36,073 nt of DNA from Actinomyces oris (GTDB taxonomy: Bacteria > Actinomycetota > Actinomycetes > Actinomycetales > Actinomycetaceae). Every line of letters starts with the position of its first letter. Positions within the stretch are counted from its first letter, which is position 1. A program made the translations under genes and the position numbers. The notes under the pieces were generated by a model. The model had not been told where the DNA came from and searched no databases. It worked only from the letters and a program-made list of their open reading frames with translations. The stretch lies in contig NZ_MSKL01000008.1 of assembly GCF_001937665.1 (NCBI RefSeq), positions 1 through 36,073 of the forward strand, written 5' to 3'. Shown here one piece after another: positions 1 through 9,622 of this stretch.

Positions 1-2
1 CC

Positions 3-3000
3 CGCGCCGACTGGGCCGACGAGGGCTGGTACGACCGCTTCATCGACCTGCTGCACCGCATCGAGGCCCGTCTGAGCCAGGCTGACCACGGCGAGATCCC
101 CACGCTCTTCGCCGACTACGACGCCGTCATCGACTCCGACGCCGCCCTGGCCGCCCTGGCCGAGCGCTACCCGTCGGCCGCCTCCACCCTCGTGGAGCCC
201 GTCGACGCCGCCTGGTTCGTCGACCTGTGCCGCAAGCACCCCAAGCCCGTGCCCTTCGTGCCCGTGGTCGACGCCGACATCCTGCGCTGGTGGGGAACCG
301 ACTCCCTGTGGCAGTCCCAGGACCCGCGCTACACCGCTGACCAGGTGCGCATCATCCCCGGTCCCGTCGCCGTGGCCGGCATCACCACCATCAACGAGCC
401 GGTCGGCGAGCTGCTGGGCCGCTTCGAGACCGCCGCCGTCGAGGCCCTTCAGGAGTCCGGCACGGACGAGCAGGAGGCCGCCGGCCGTCTGGGCGCCGCC
501 CCCGCCGTGGCCGACGGTGTCCTGGCGGCCCCCGTGGCCGATGCCAAGGAACTCGTCCAGGTGGCCCCCCACGTCCTGTGGAACGGCCACCTGACGGTTA
601 ATCCCGCCACCGTCCTGGCCGACGACGCCTACAACGTCGTCGCCCGCCCGGACGTCGCCGAGGACGCCTACGACCTCGACATCCGCCTCGACACCCACTG
701 GGACGACACTCCCGGCGGAGACAAGATCCACGCCGTGCGCCGCCTCGTGGTGCCGCTGCGACTGGCCCGCGCCTGGGACGGCGCCGCCCCACTGGTCGAC
801 CCCGAGCGCATCAGCGAGACGATGAACGACCTGCTGCGCGCCACCGCCGGCGTGGGTGCCGTGTCCATCACGGGCGACGAGGTCGACCACCTGCCTGAGG
901 TCCGTGCGGCACGGCCCGGTGCCACGGACGTCCTGGGGCGTCCCACCACCCAGCCCTTCGGCACCATCCACGGCTCCTTCACTCTGGCGAGCACCCTGGG
1001 CCACGACCACGCCTCAGTGACGGCCGATGCCCTGCCTGCGGACCTGTCTGCCGCTCCCTTCGTGCCCGACGCCCTGCTCGGCCCCTGCTGGCCGGTGGTC
1101 TACGCCGCCCTGGGCAGCGTCGTCGAGGACGGCATGCCGCTCATCGAGGGCCTGCTCGGCGCCGTCCACCTGGACCACACCATCGACCTGCACCTCACCC
1201 TCCACCAGCTGCAGGAGGCCGCGGCCACGACCAGCCCCGCGATCAACGTCACCGGCTGGGTCGCGGCGCTGGAGGAGTCCAGTGCCGGTCGCGTCGTCGA
1301 CGTGCGCCTGGAGCTGACCGACGCCGGCGACGGCACCATCGTGGCACTCATGCGCGAGCGCTTCGCCATCCGCGGTCGCGCCTCCGGCAACGCCGTGCCC
1401 AGCGCCCCTGAGCTGGCCGGCGGCACCGGCCGCGAGACGGCCCCGGCCGCACGTCGCATCCTGCGCCGAACCACCGTTACCGCGCCTGCGGACATGACGG
1501 CCTTCGCCCGGGTCACCGGTGACTTCAACCCGATCCACACCTCCTACAACGCCGCTCACGTGGCCGGTATGGAGGCCCCTCTCGTTCACGGCATGTGGCT
1601 GTCGGCCACCGCCCAGCAGGTGGCGGCCTCCACCGCGGCCGACGGCTCGCGCCACGTCCTGGCCGGATGGACCTACGTCATGACCGGTCCGGTGGAGCTG
1701 AGCGACGACGTCGAGATCACCGTGGAGCGCACCGGCCTGGTGGTCGGCGGCGGCTACGTCCTGGAGGTCGTCTGCCGCATCAACGGCGAGGTCGTCTCCC
1801 GCGGCACCGCCGTGACGACGCCCGAGCCCACCGCCTACGTCTACCCCGGCCAGGGCATCCAGGCCCCCGGCATGGGTCTGGACGAGATGAACTCCTCCAA
1901 GGCCGCGCGGGAGATCTGGGAGCGCGCCGACGCCCACACCCGCGCCGAGCTGGGCTTCTCCGTCATCAACCTGGTGCGCGACAACCCCACCGAGATGACC
2001 GCCCGCGGTGTCACCTACCGTCACCCCGAGGGCCTGCTCAACCTCACCCAGTTCACCCAGGTGGCCCTGGCCACCGTGGCCATGGCGACCACTGCGCGCC
2101 TGGCCGAGGCCGGTGCCCTCGTGGACGGCGCCGCCTTCGCCGGCCACTCCCTGGGCGAGTACACGGCGCTGAGCGCCTACGGGCGCGTCATGCCCGTGGA
2201 GACGACCATCTCGATCGTCTTCCAGCGCGGCTCCACCATGCACTCGCTGGTGCCCCGTGACGCCGACGGTGCATCGAACTACCGTATGGGCGCCCTGCGC
2301 CCCAACCAGGCGGGGATCAAGGCCGACGAGGTCGAGGACTACGTGCAGTCGATCTCCCAGGAGACCGGCGAGTTCCTCCAGATCGTCAACCACAACCTGG
2401 CCGGCGTCCAGTACGCCGTGGCCGGCACGATCAAGGGCCTGGACGCCCTGGCTGCCGACGCCCGTGCCAAGGCCAAGGCCCGAGGGGGCAAGAACCCCTT
2501 CATGTTCGTGCCTGGCATTGATGTGCCCTTCCACTCCGAGGTGCTGCGCCCCGGCGTGCCGGAGTTCCGTGGTCGCCTGCTCGAGCTCGTCCCCGACGAC
2601 CTGGACGTCGCACGCCTCGTGGGCCACTACGTGCCCAACCTCGTGGCCAGGCCCTTCGCCCTGACACAGGACTTCGCCCGCTCGATCCTCGAGGTCGTGC
2701 CCTCCGAGCCCGTCGAGGAGATCCTGGCCGACTGGGACTCCTGGGTGAAGCGCCCCACGGAGCTGGCCCGCATTCTGCTCGTCGAGCTCCTGGCCTGGCA
2801 GTTCGCCTCCCCGGTGCGCTGGATCGAGACCCAGGAGGTCCTGCTGTCCTCCCCGAGCGAGGGCGGCCTGGGGATCGAGCACATCGTCGAGGTGGGCCTG
2901 GCCAATTCGCCCACCCTGGCGAACCTGGCCACCAACACCCTGCGTCTGCCCCAGCACGCCGGGCGCCACGTCACCGTGCACAACGCTCGTCGCGACGAGG

Positions 3001-6000
3001 CCCGGGTCCTGGCCACCGACACCGACCCGGCCGTCGAGCTCACCGAGCCGGACTTCGATGCTCCGGCCGCCGAGGAGCCGGCCGCTGAGGCCGCTGCTCC
3101 CGCGCAGACCGCCGCGGCCGAGCAGGCCTCTGCTCCTTCGGCTGAGGCCGCGCCCGCTCCGGCTGCTCCGGCCGCCGGCGGACCGGTGGACGATCTCCCC
3201 TTCGGTGCGACCGACGCTCTGACGGTGCTCCTGGCCCACGCCTCGCGCATCCGTCCTGAGCAGATCGGCGCCACTGACACCACCGAGACACTCACCAACG
3301 GAGTCTCCTCACGTCGTAACCAGCTCCTCATGGACCTGGGCACCGAGCTCGAGCTCGCCTCCATCGATGGCGCCGCTGACGCCGACATGACGGCCCTGGC
3401 CGCCACGGTCGCCAAGGGCGCCCCCGGTTACAAGGCCTTCGGTCCCGTCCTCACCGAGGCCATCCGAGTGGGGCTGGGTCGCCTTCTGGGCCCCTCCGGC
3501 GTGCGCGCCTCCCGTATCGCCGACCGCGTCACCGGCACCTGGGGCCTGGGGCAGGGGTGGGTCTCCCACGTGACCGCCGCGCTGTTCCTGGGCACCCGGG
3601 AGGGCGCCTCGATGCGCGGCGAGGACCTGGCCTCCCTGGGGTCCTCGGCCCCGCTGACCAGCGCGAGCGCCGTGGACGCCCTCATCGACTCTGCCGTCCA
3701 GGCCGTCGCCGCAGACCATGGCGTGACCGTCGCCAAGCCGAGTGCCGGCGGCGCCGGGGGCGCCGTGGTCGACTCCGCGGCCCTGGATGCCTTCGCCCAG
3801 AGCGTCACCGGCGATGAGGGCGTCCTGGCCACCACGGCCCGCACCCTCCTGGACGCCCTGGGCCTGGCCGAGAAGGCCACTGTCCCGGCTGATGCCGACG
3901 ATGACGCCTCCCGTGCCAGGGCCGCCATGGCTGCCCTGGACGCCGAGCTCGGCGCCGGATGGGTCAAGTCCGTCACCCCGGCCTTCGCCCCCGAGCGCAC
4001 CGTCCTCATCGACGACCGCTGGGCCACTGCCCGCGAGGACGTCGCCCGCCTCGGCTCCGGCGAGACCGACCTGGACGCCTTCCGCCGGCTCCTGGCCCCC
4101 GAGCGCTTCGTGGGCCTGGGGCAGGCGGTGGCCGATCACGCCACCTGGTGGGCCAAGCAGGTCAAGGCATCCGATCTGGCCGACGGCGCCGAGCGCGCCG
4201 CCGTCCTGACCGAGATCGCCCAGGCCGCGCCGAAGGCCCCCCAGGCCGGCGACTCCGCGGTGCGCTGGTCCGAGGACGTCGCCGTCGTCACCGGCGTGGC
4301 CCCCGGCTCCATCGCGGCGGCCGTCGTCGGAGAGCTTTTGGCCGGTGGCGCCACCGTGGTGGCCACCAGCTCGCGCCTGACCCACGAGCGCCTCGAGTTC
4401 GCCACCACCCTGTACCGCGAGCACGCCGCAGCCGGCGCCAAGCTGTGGATGGTTCCCGCGAACCTGTCCTCCTACCGGGATGTCGACGCCCTGGCCGAGT
4501 GGATCGGCAACGACCAGGTGGTCACCTCCGGAGGCTCCACCAAGGTCGTCAAGGAGGCCCTGGTTCCCACCCTCCTGTTCCCCTTCGCCGCACCGCGCGT
4601 CTCGGGCACACTGGCTGACGCCGGCCCCACGGCCGAGTCCCAGACCCGCCTGCTGCTGTGGTCGGTGGAGCGCACCATTGCCGCCCTGAGCGCCATCGGC
4701 ACCGACACCCACGTCGACCACCGCCTGCACGTGGTTCTGCCCGGCTCCCCGAACCGGGGCACCTTCGGCGGTGACGGCGCCTACGGCGAGGTCAAGTCCG
4801 CCCTGGACGCGATCGTCAACCGCTGGTCGTCGGAGCGGGCCTGGGCCCAGCGCGTCACTCTGGCCCACCCCCGTATCGGCTGGGTCAAGGGCACCGGCCT
4901 CATGGGCGGTAACGACCCGCTTGTCGCCGCCGTCGAGGCAGCCGGGGTGCGCACCTGGACCACGGAGGAGATCGCCTCCGAGCTCACCGACCTGTGCACC
5001 ACCGCGGTGCGCACCCAGGCGGCCCAGGCCCCGGTGAACGCCGACCTCACCGGGGGACTGGGCGACGACATCGACCTGGTGGCGCTGCGTGAGAACGCCG
5101 CTGCACAGGCCGCCGCGCCCACCGAGGAGACCGAGGCCCCAGCCGTCATCAAGGCCCTGCCCACCCCGGTGGTCCCGACTCAGCCCACCGCCCCCCAGTG
5201 GGGCGAGGTGAGCGCCGACCTCGACGACCTGGTCGTTATCATCTCCACCGGAGAGGTCTCCACCTGGGGATCGGGCCGTACGCGCCGCGAGGCCGAGCTG
5301 GGCATGAGCGGCGGGGAGGACGTCGACCTGACCGCCGCCGGCGTCCTCGAGCTCGCCTGGGGCATGGGGCTGCTCACCTGGCAGGACAGCCCCAAGGCCG
5401 GCTGGTACGACGCCGACGGGGAGATGGTCGAGGAGTCCGACATCCTGGACCGCTACCGCGACGAGGTCGTGGCCCGCTGCGGTATCCGCGAGTTTGTCGA
5501 CGACGGCGTCATCGCGCCGATCGCCGACGAGGAGGTCACCGTCTACCTCGACCGCGACATCACCCTGTCGGTTCCCGATGAGGCCACGGCCCGCACCATT
5601 GAGTCCTCCGACCCCGAGCACACGCTCGTGGTTCCCGACGCCGAGACCGGAGAGTGGACCGTCACCCGCCTGGCCGGCTCACTGGCCCGGGTGCCGCGCC
5701 GCGCCGCACTGTCCCGCACGGTCGGCGGCCAGTTCCCGCGCGACTTCGACCCGGAGCGCTGGGGCATCCCCGCCTCGATGACCCAGGGCATGGATCCGAT
5801 CGCCTCTTGGAACCTGGTCACCGCCGTCGACGCCTTCCTGTCGGCCGGCTTCACCCCGGCCGAGCTCCTCAAGGCCGTCCACCCCTCCGACGTGGCCTCC
5901 ACGCAGGGCACCGGGTTCGGCGGCATGGAGTCGATGCGCAAGATGTTCGTCGGCCGGTTCCTGGGGGAGGAGCGTCCCAGCGACATCCTCCAGGAGGCCC

Positions 6001-7187
6001 TGCCCAATGTCGTGGCCGCCCACGTCATGCAGTCCTACATCGGCGGCTACGGCGCCATGGTCCAGCCGGTGAGCGCCTGCGCCACCGCGGCGGTCTCCAT
6101 CGAGGAGGGCTGGGACAAGATCGCCCTGGGCAAGGCCGACGTCGTCGTGGCCGGCGCCATCGACGACATCTCGATCGAGTCCGTCGTCGGCTTCGGCAAC
6201 ATGAACGCCACGGCGGAGGCCGCGGCCATGCGCGCCAAGGGCATCTCCGACCGTCACTTCTCCCGTGCCAACGACCGCCGTCGCGGCGGATTCGTGGAGG
6301 CCGAGGGAGGCGGCACGGTGATCCTGGCCCGTGGCTCAGTGGCGGCCCGGATGGGCCTGCCGGTGGCCGGCGTGGTCGGTTTCGTCTCCTCCTACGCCGA
6401 CGGCGCCCACACCTCGATCCCGGCACCTGGACTGGGCGCCCTGGGCGCCGGCCGCGGCGGGCGCAGCTCGCGCCTGGCCAAGGCCCTGGCGGCCCTGGGT
6501 GTGGAGGCCGACGACATCGCGCTGGTCTCCAAGCACGACACCTCCACCGGTGCCAACGACCCCAACGAGTCCGAGCTGCACACGCGTCTGGCGCGCGCAC
6601 TGGGACGCTCCGAGGGCAACTCGCTGGTGGCGGTCTCGCAGAAGACCATCACCGGTCACGCCAAGGGCGGTGCCGCCGTCTTCCAGGTCGCGGGTCTGAC
6701 CGAGATTCTCGCCTCCGGCGTGGCTCCCGGTAACGCCTCCCTGGACGTCGTCGACGCCCCACTGGCCAAGGACGCCTTCTGGGTGTGGCCACGCAGGCCC
6801 ATCCGTCTGGCCGGCCGTGGCGGCAAGGACGGGCGTGTCCCCGGTGCCGGCCCGGTGCGAGCCGGTCTGCTGACCTCGCTGGGCTTCGGACACGTCTCCG
6901 GTCTCATCGCGATCGTTCACCCCGGTGCCTTCGAGGCCGCACTGCGTCAGGCCGAGGGGCAGAAGGCGGTTGACGCCTGGCTGGCCTCCGCCAACGCCCG
7001 CCTGGCCGCCGGTACCCGACGCCGTCGCGCCGGCATGATCGGCCGGGCCCCGCTGTTCGAGCAGGTCCAGGGTCGGCGCCTGGGGGAGGAGTCCAAGCAG
7101 CGCGACCCGCATGAGGTCGAGGCCGCCATGCTGCTCGACCCCGAGGCTCGCCTGGGCTCCGACGGCGCCTACCACGCCGGCGAGTGA
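3..7187 (+). CDS. fas: Type I fatty acid synthase, C-terminal ~2,394 residues (5' end outside window)
   Basis: This giant cytosolic enzyme makes fatty acyl chains from acetyl- and malonyl-CoA. The frame is open from base 3 with no start, so the N-terminal acyltransferase and most of the enoyl-reductase region lie upstream; whole bacterial Fas I proteins are about 3,000 residues. Domains by position: end of the reductase/central region (3-440); hotdog region and MaoC-like dehydratase with GDFNPIH (Asp 1521, His 1536); malonyl/palmitoyl transferase with GHSLGEY (Ser codon 2148-2150); an Ala/Pro/Glu-rich swinging linker (about 3010-3185); acyl carrier domain with GVSSRRN, where the first Ser (3306-3308) is the likely phosphopantetheine site; ketoreductase with YGEVK (Tyr 4782); ketosynthase with SACATA (Cys 6078-6080), KHDTST (His 6534) and TGHAKGG (His 6657). 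All visible catalytic residues are intact. The GTG at 192 is an internal codon, not the start. Confidence 0.97.
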   Translation, partial: RADWADEGWYDRFIDLLHRIEARLSQADHGEIPTLFADYDAVIDSDAALAALAERYPSAASTLVEPVDAAWFVDLCRKHPKPVPFVPVVDADILRWWGTDSLWQSQDPRYTADQVRIIPGPVAVAGITTINEPVGELLGRFETAAVEALQESGTDEQEAAGRLGAAPAVADGVLAAPVADAKELVQVAPHVLWNGHLTVNPATVLADDAYNVVARPDVAEDAYDLDIRLDTHWDDTPGGDKIHAVRRLVVPLRLARAWDGAAPLVDPERISETMNDLLRATAGVGAVSITGDEVDHLPEVRAARPGATDVLGRPTTQPFGTIHGSFTLASTLGHDHASVTADALPADLSAAPFVPDALLGPCWPVVYAALGSVVEDGMPLIEGLLGAVHLDHTIDLHLTLHQLQEAAATTSPAINVTGWVAALEESSAGRVVDVRLELTDAGDGTIVALMRERFAIRGRASGNAVPSAPELAGGTGRETAPAARRILRRTTVTAPADMTAFARVTGDFNPIHTSYNAAHVAGMEAPLVHGMWLSATAQQVAASTAADGSRHVLAGWTYVMTGPVELSDDVEITVERTGLVVGGGYVLEVVCRINGEVVSRGTAVTTPEPTAYVYPGQGIQAPGMGLDEMNSSKAAREIWERADAHTRAELGFSVINLVRDNPTEMTARGVTYRHPEGLLNLTQFTQVALATVAMATTARLAEAGALVDGAAFAGHSLGEYTALSAYGRVMPVETTISIVFQRGSTMHSLVPRDADGASNYRMGALRPNQAGIKADEVEDYVQSISQETGEFLQIVNHNLAGVQYAVAGTIKGLDALAADARAKAKARGGKNPFMFVPGIDVPFHSEVLRPGVPEFRGRLLELVPDDLDVARLVGHYVPNLVARPFALTQDFARSILEVVPSEPVEEILADWDSWVKRPTELARILLVELLAWQFASPVRWIETQEVLLSSPSEGGLGIEHIVEVGLANSPTLANLATNTLRLPQHAGRHVTVHNARRDEARVLATDTDPAVELTEPDFDAPAAEEPAAEAAAPAQTAAAEQASAPSAEAAPAPAAPAAGGPVDDLPFGATDALTVLLAHASRIRPEQIGATDTTETLTNGVSSRRNQLLMDLGTELELASIDGAADADMTALAATVAKGAPGYKAFGPVLTEAIRVGLGRLLGPSGVRASRIADRVTGTWGLGQGWVSHVTAALFLGTREGASMRGEDLASLGSSAPLTSASAVDALIDSAVQAVAADHGVTVAKPSAGGAGGAVVDSAALDAFAQSVTGDEGVLATTARTLLDALGLAEKATVPADADDDASRARAAMAALDAELGAGWVKSVTPAFAPERTVLIDDRWATAREDVARLGSGETDLDAFRRLLAPERFVGLGQAVADHATWWAKQVKASDLADGAERAAVLTEIAQAAPKAPQAGDSAVRWSEDVAVVTGVAPGSIAAAVVGELLAGGATVVATSSRLTHERLEFATTLYREHAAAGAKLWMVPANLSSYRDVDALAEWIGNDQVVTSGGSTKVVKEALVPTLLFPFAAPRVSGTLADAGPTAESQTRLLLWSVERTIAALSAIGTDTHVDHRLHVVLPGSPNRGTFGGDGAYGEVKSALDAIVNRWSSERAWAQRVTLAHPRIGWVKGTGLMGGNDPLVAAVEAAGVRTWTTEEIASELTDLCTTAVRTQAAQAPVNADLTGGLGDDIDLVALRENAAAQAAAPTEETEAPAVIKALPTPVVPTQPTAPQWGEVSADLDDLVVIISTGEVSTWGSGRTRREAELGMSGGEDVDLTAAGVLELAWGMGLLTWQDSPKAGWYDADGEMVEESDILDRYRDEVVARCGIREFVDDGVIAPIADEEVTVYLDRDITLSVPDEATARTIESSDPEHTLVVPDAETGEWTVTRLAGSLARVPRRAALSRTVGGQFPRDFDPERWGIPASMTQGMDPIASWNLVTAVDAFLSAGFTPAELLKAVHPSDVASTQGTGFGGMESMRKMFVGRFLGEERPSDILQEALPNVVAAHVMQSYIGGYGAMVQPVSACATAAVSIEEGWDKIALGKADVVVAGAIDDISIESVVGFGNMNATAEAAAMRAKGISDRHFSRANDRRRGGFVEAEGGGTVILARGSVAARMGLPVAGVVGFVSSYADGAHTSIPAPGLGALGAGRGGRSSRLAKALAALGVEADDIALVSKHDTSTGANDPNESELHTRLARALGRSEGNSLVAVSQKTITGHAKGGAAVFQVAGLTEILASGVAPGNASLDVVDAPLAKDAFWVWPRRPIRLAGRGGKDGRVPGAGPVRAGLLTSLGFGHVSGLIAIVHPGAFEAALRQAEGQKAVDAWLASANARLAAGTRRRRAGMIGRAPLFEQVQGRRLGEESKQRDPHEVEAAMLLDPEARLGSDGAYHAGE

Positions 7188-7205
7188 GCTCATCACGATA
7201 GCAGG

Positions 7206-7256
7206 CAGGGCCGGTTCTACAGACGATGGATACCGTCTGTAGAACCGGCCCTGTTT
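7206..7256 (+). terminator. Intrinsic terminator, perfect 20-bp stem, between fas and acpS
   Basis: Bases 7206-7225 are the exact reverse complement of 7234-7253, with an 8-base loop. The stem is rich in G/C at its base and is followed by only a short T run (7254-7256). It sits 18 bases after the fas stop codon. It should end the very long fas transcript, so acpS probably has its own promoter in the AT-rich stretch that follows (about 7260-7320). A perfect palindrome this long could also serve as a bidirectional terminator or a protein-binding site. Confidence 0.85.
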
Positions 7257-7324
7257 GGCTCACATGGAATTATCAAAGGAATTGCGTAATTGATTCGTAA
7301 GTTTTACTTCATGAGGATTCCATC

Positions 7325-7831
7325 ATGACGGAGCCGCAGTTTCCGGACGTGCCGAAGACATTCCCCGGTTCAACCGTTCTGACGGTGGGCACAGACCTGG
7401 TGCACGTTCCTGGTTTCTCCACCCAGCTCGATCAGCCCGGCACAGTCTTTGCACAACGCGTCTTCACTGCGCGCGAGCTCCGCGAGGCTCAGCGTCGCTC
7501 GCAGGAGAGGGGATCGATCCCGGCCCAGCACCTGGCTGCTCGGTGGGCGGCCAAGGAGTCTTTCATCAAGGCCTGGAGCCAGGCACACGTTCTTTGCGCA
7601 AAAAGTCGCGGGACGAGTACTTCTCCGGTTATCCTGGCCGAGGACGTCGACTGGCGTGAGATCGAGGTTGTCACCGATCGGTGGGGCCGTCCTTCTTTAC
7701 GTCTGAGCGGCACCGTTGCCCACGCTGTTGAGCGCAGCCTCGGAGAGGAGGTATTGACCCCAGGGTGTTGGCCGGTTTCCTTGAGCCATGACGGTGACTA
7801 CGCCATGGCCATCGTCCTTCACGTGCGTTGA
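7325..7831 (+). CDS. acpS: Holo-[acyl-carrier-protein] synthase (4'-phosphopantetheinyl transferase)
   Basis: The 168-residue enzyme transfers 4'-phosphopantetheine from CoA to the serine of acyl carrier domains, most obviously the one in the upstream Fas. AcpS hallmarks are present: VGTDLVHV near the N-terminus (Asp24, metal ligand) and RWAAKES (Glu78, the second metal ligand in the WAAKE(S/A) helix). The C-terminus VSLSHDGDYAMAIVL matches the family. The ATG at 7325 has an AGGA-type ribosome site about 8 bases upstream. Fungal Fas carries this activity as its own domain. In mycobacteria acpS is also a separate gene next to fas, so the layout is the expected actinobacterial one. Codon use is visibly less G/C-biased at third positions than in fas, and the leader is AT-rich. 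The 266 bases after the gene hold no convincing gene. Confidence 0.93.
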   Translation: MTEPQFPDVPKTFPGSTVLTVGTDLVHVPGFSTQLDQPGTVFAQRVFTARELREAQRRSQERGSIPAQHLAARWAAKESFIKAWSQAHVLCAKSRGTSTSPVILAEDVDWREIEVVTDRWGRPSLRLSGTVAHAVERSLGEEVLTPGCWPVSLSHDGDYAMAIVLHVR

Positions 7832-8097
7832 GTCGTGCCCACACAGAAGGAACGATGAAGAAACCTCGACCATGATGCTATGAGCGGTCACTGCTGCCCG
7901 TCATGTCATGCCACGTACGGATTTCCGAGTCATCCGCGGTGCTTGTCTGTCACTCATGGTCACGCCATCAGGAACATCAACGACGAGCCGCGATATACCG
8001 CGTACTGCCGACCTGGATCATTCAAGAGACCCCACGAGTCCTTTCTCCAGTGGCAGCAGCGGTATGTCTCCCCTCTGACTGACGTGAGGACATATTG

Positions 8098-9591
8098 ATG
8101 ACTGCCACTACCTATCAAGCCATCGCGATGATCATCTATTTCGTGGCGATGCTCGCCATCGGGGGCTGGGCCTATCTACGAACAGACAATTTCGACGACT
8201 ACATGCTCGCCGACCGCGACCTCAATCCCTGGGTGGCGGCCCTGTCGGCGGGAGCCTCGGACATGTCGGGGTGGCTGTTGATGGGGCTGCCGGGAACCCT
8301 GTACGCCAGCGGCCTGGTCGAGGGGTGGATCGCCGTCGGGCTGACGATCGGGGCCCTGGCGAACTGGCTGCTGGTGGCTCCTCGACTGCGTGCTTACACC
8401 GAGGTCGCCAACAACTCCATCACGGTCCCCAGCTTCCTGGACAACCGTCTCCACGACACGCACCGGTTGCTGCGGTGCTCCAGTGGTCTCATCATTCTGG
8501 TCTACTTCACCTTCTACGTCTCCTCCGGGATGGTCGCCGGTGGCCGTTTCTTCGAGTCGTCCTTCGATATGGACTACCGTCTCGGCATGGTCATCGTCGC
8601 CGCGATCACCGTGGTCTACACGCTCATCGGCGGGTTCCTGGCCGTGTCCTACACCGACTTCGTCCAGGGAGTCATGATGGTGACTGCCTTAGTCATGGTG
8701 CCCGTCGCAGGGGTCATTCGGCTCGGGGGACTGACCAACCTGACCAAGGCCGTCTCCGAGGTCGACCCTCACTACTGGGCCATCTGGGGCCCGACGTCAA
8801 CGCTGCTCGGCCTTGTCTCGGCACTGGCCTGGGGCCTGGGGTACTTCGGTCAGCCGCACATCATCGTCCGGTTCATGGCCATCCGCAGTCCCAAGGAGGC
8901 TGTGGCCGGCGGCACCATCGGGATCGGCTGGATGCTCTTCGCGGTGCTCGGCGCAGCCGGTACCGCCATTGTCGGCGTGGCCACGTACCAGCATGACAAG
9001 AAGCAGCTGGCCGACCCGGAGACCGTCTTCATCACGCTGGGCAAGCTGCTCTTCCACCCATTGGTCGCCGGATTCATGCTGGCAGCCATTCTCGCCGCCA
9101 TCATGTCGACGATCTCCTCCCAGCTGCTCGTCACCTCCTCAGCGCTCATCGAGGACCTGTACGGCTCTTTCGCCCGAACCCGTACGGATAAAATCAGTGG
9201 CAACCGCATGGTGCTCTACTCGCGCATGGCGGTTTTCGCCATCGCCCTGGTCGCGGCAGTCATGGCCTGGAACCCCAGTAAAACAATCCTCGACCTCGTG
9301 GCCTTCGCCTGGGCCGGTTTCGGGGCCTCCTTCGGACCGACCATTCTGCTGTCGCTGTACTGGAAGCGCTTGAGCGCCATGGGAGCCTTCGCCGGAATGA
9401 TCACCGGGGCCGTCGTCGTCATGATCTGGGGAAACGTCTCCGGCGGCCCGGGCGGCATCTTCGACCTCTACGAGATCGTGCCCGGATTCCTGGGCAACCT
9501 GGCTGTGGCCTGGGCCGTGTCTCGCACGAGTCAGCCCTCCAAGGAGATCTCCGAGGAGTTCGACGCCGCCGTCACCGCCTCACGCGCGTAG
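8098..9591 (+). CDS. putP: Sodium/proline symporter
   Basis: A 497-residue inner-membrane transporter of the sodium:solute symporter family, expected to import L-proline with Na+. The signature SAGASDMSGWLLMGLPG near residue 55 is almost identical to classic PutP proteins. GLVEGW, the NSITVPSFLDNRL segment and about 12-13 hydrophobic spans follow in the usual order; the length is also typical (about 500). The chosen ATG at 8098 follows GAGGA (8086-8090) at good spacing; an in-frame TTG immediately before it is less likely. No put dehydrogenase gene lies nearby, so the role may be uptake for osmoprotection or nutrition. A glycerate kinase gene follows after 31 bases in the same direction, so co-transcription is possible, but the functions have no obvious link. 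Confidence 0.93.
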   Translation: MTATTYQAIAMIIYFVAMLAIGGWAYLRTDNFDDYMLADRDLNPWVAALSAGASDMSGWLLMGLPGTLYASGLVEGWIAVGLTIGALANWLLVAPRLRAYTEVANNSITVPSFLDNRLHDTHRLLRCSSGLIILVYFTFYVSSGMVAGGRFFESSFDMDYRLGMVIVAAITVVYTLIGGFLAVSYTDFVQGVMMVTALVMVPVAGVIRLGGLTNLTKAVSEVDPHYWAIWGPTSTLLGLVSALAWGLGYFGQPHIIVRFMAIRSPKEAVAGGTIGIGWMLFAVLGAAGTAIVGVATYQHDKKQLADPETVFITLGKLLFHPLVAGFMLAAILAAIMSTISSQLLVTSSALIEDLYGSFARTRTDKISGNRMVLYSRMAVFAIALVAAVMAWNPSKTILDLVAFAWAGFGASFGPTILLSLYWKRLSAMGAFAGMITGAVVVMIWGNVSGGPGGIFDLYEIVPGFLGNLAVAWAVSRTSQPSKEISEEFDAAVTASRA

Positions 9592-9622
9592 CCGGGCAGG
9601 GTAGCTGGACAGTGCTGCAGGC

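Noticed and set aside
192-194. GTG at 192 as the start of fas
   Set aside because: The same frame is open back to base 3 and already encodes Fas-like sequence; the full protein should be about 3,000 residues.
1014-5621. Very long open frames on the minus strand opposite fas (about 740 and 770 codons)
   Set aside because: They are mirror frames of a GC-rich gene with strong third-position bias. Their translations are Gly/Val/His-rich, lack any family motif, and cross domain borders of fas.
7880-8098. 72-codon open frame overlapping the putP start
   Set aside because: It begins with a Cys/His-rich stretch that resembles a metal site, but codon use is not like that of neighbouring genes, there is no ribosome site, and no family is recognisable. 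It may be untranslated putP leader.
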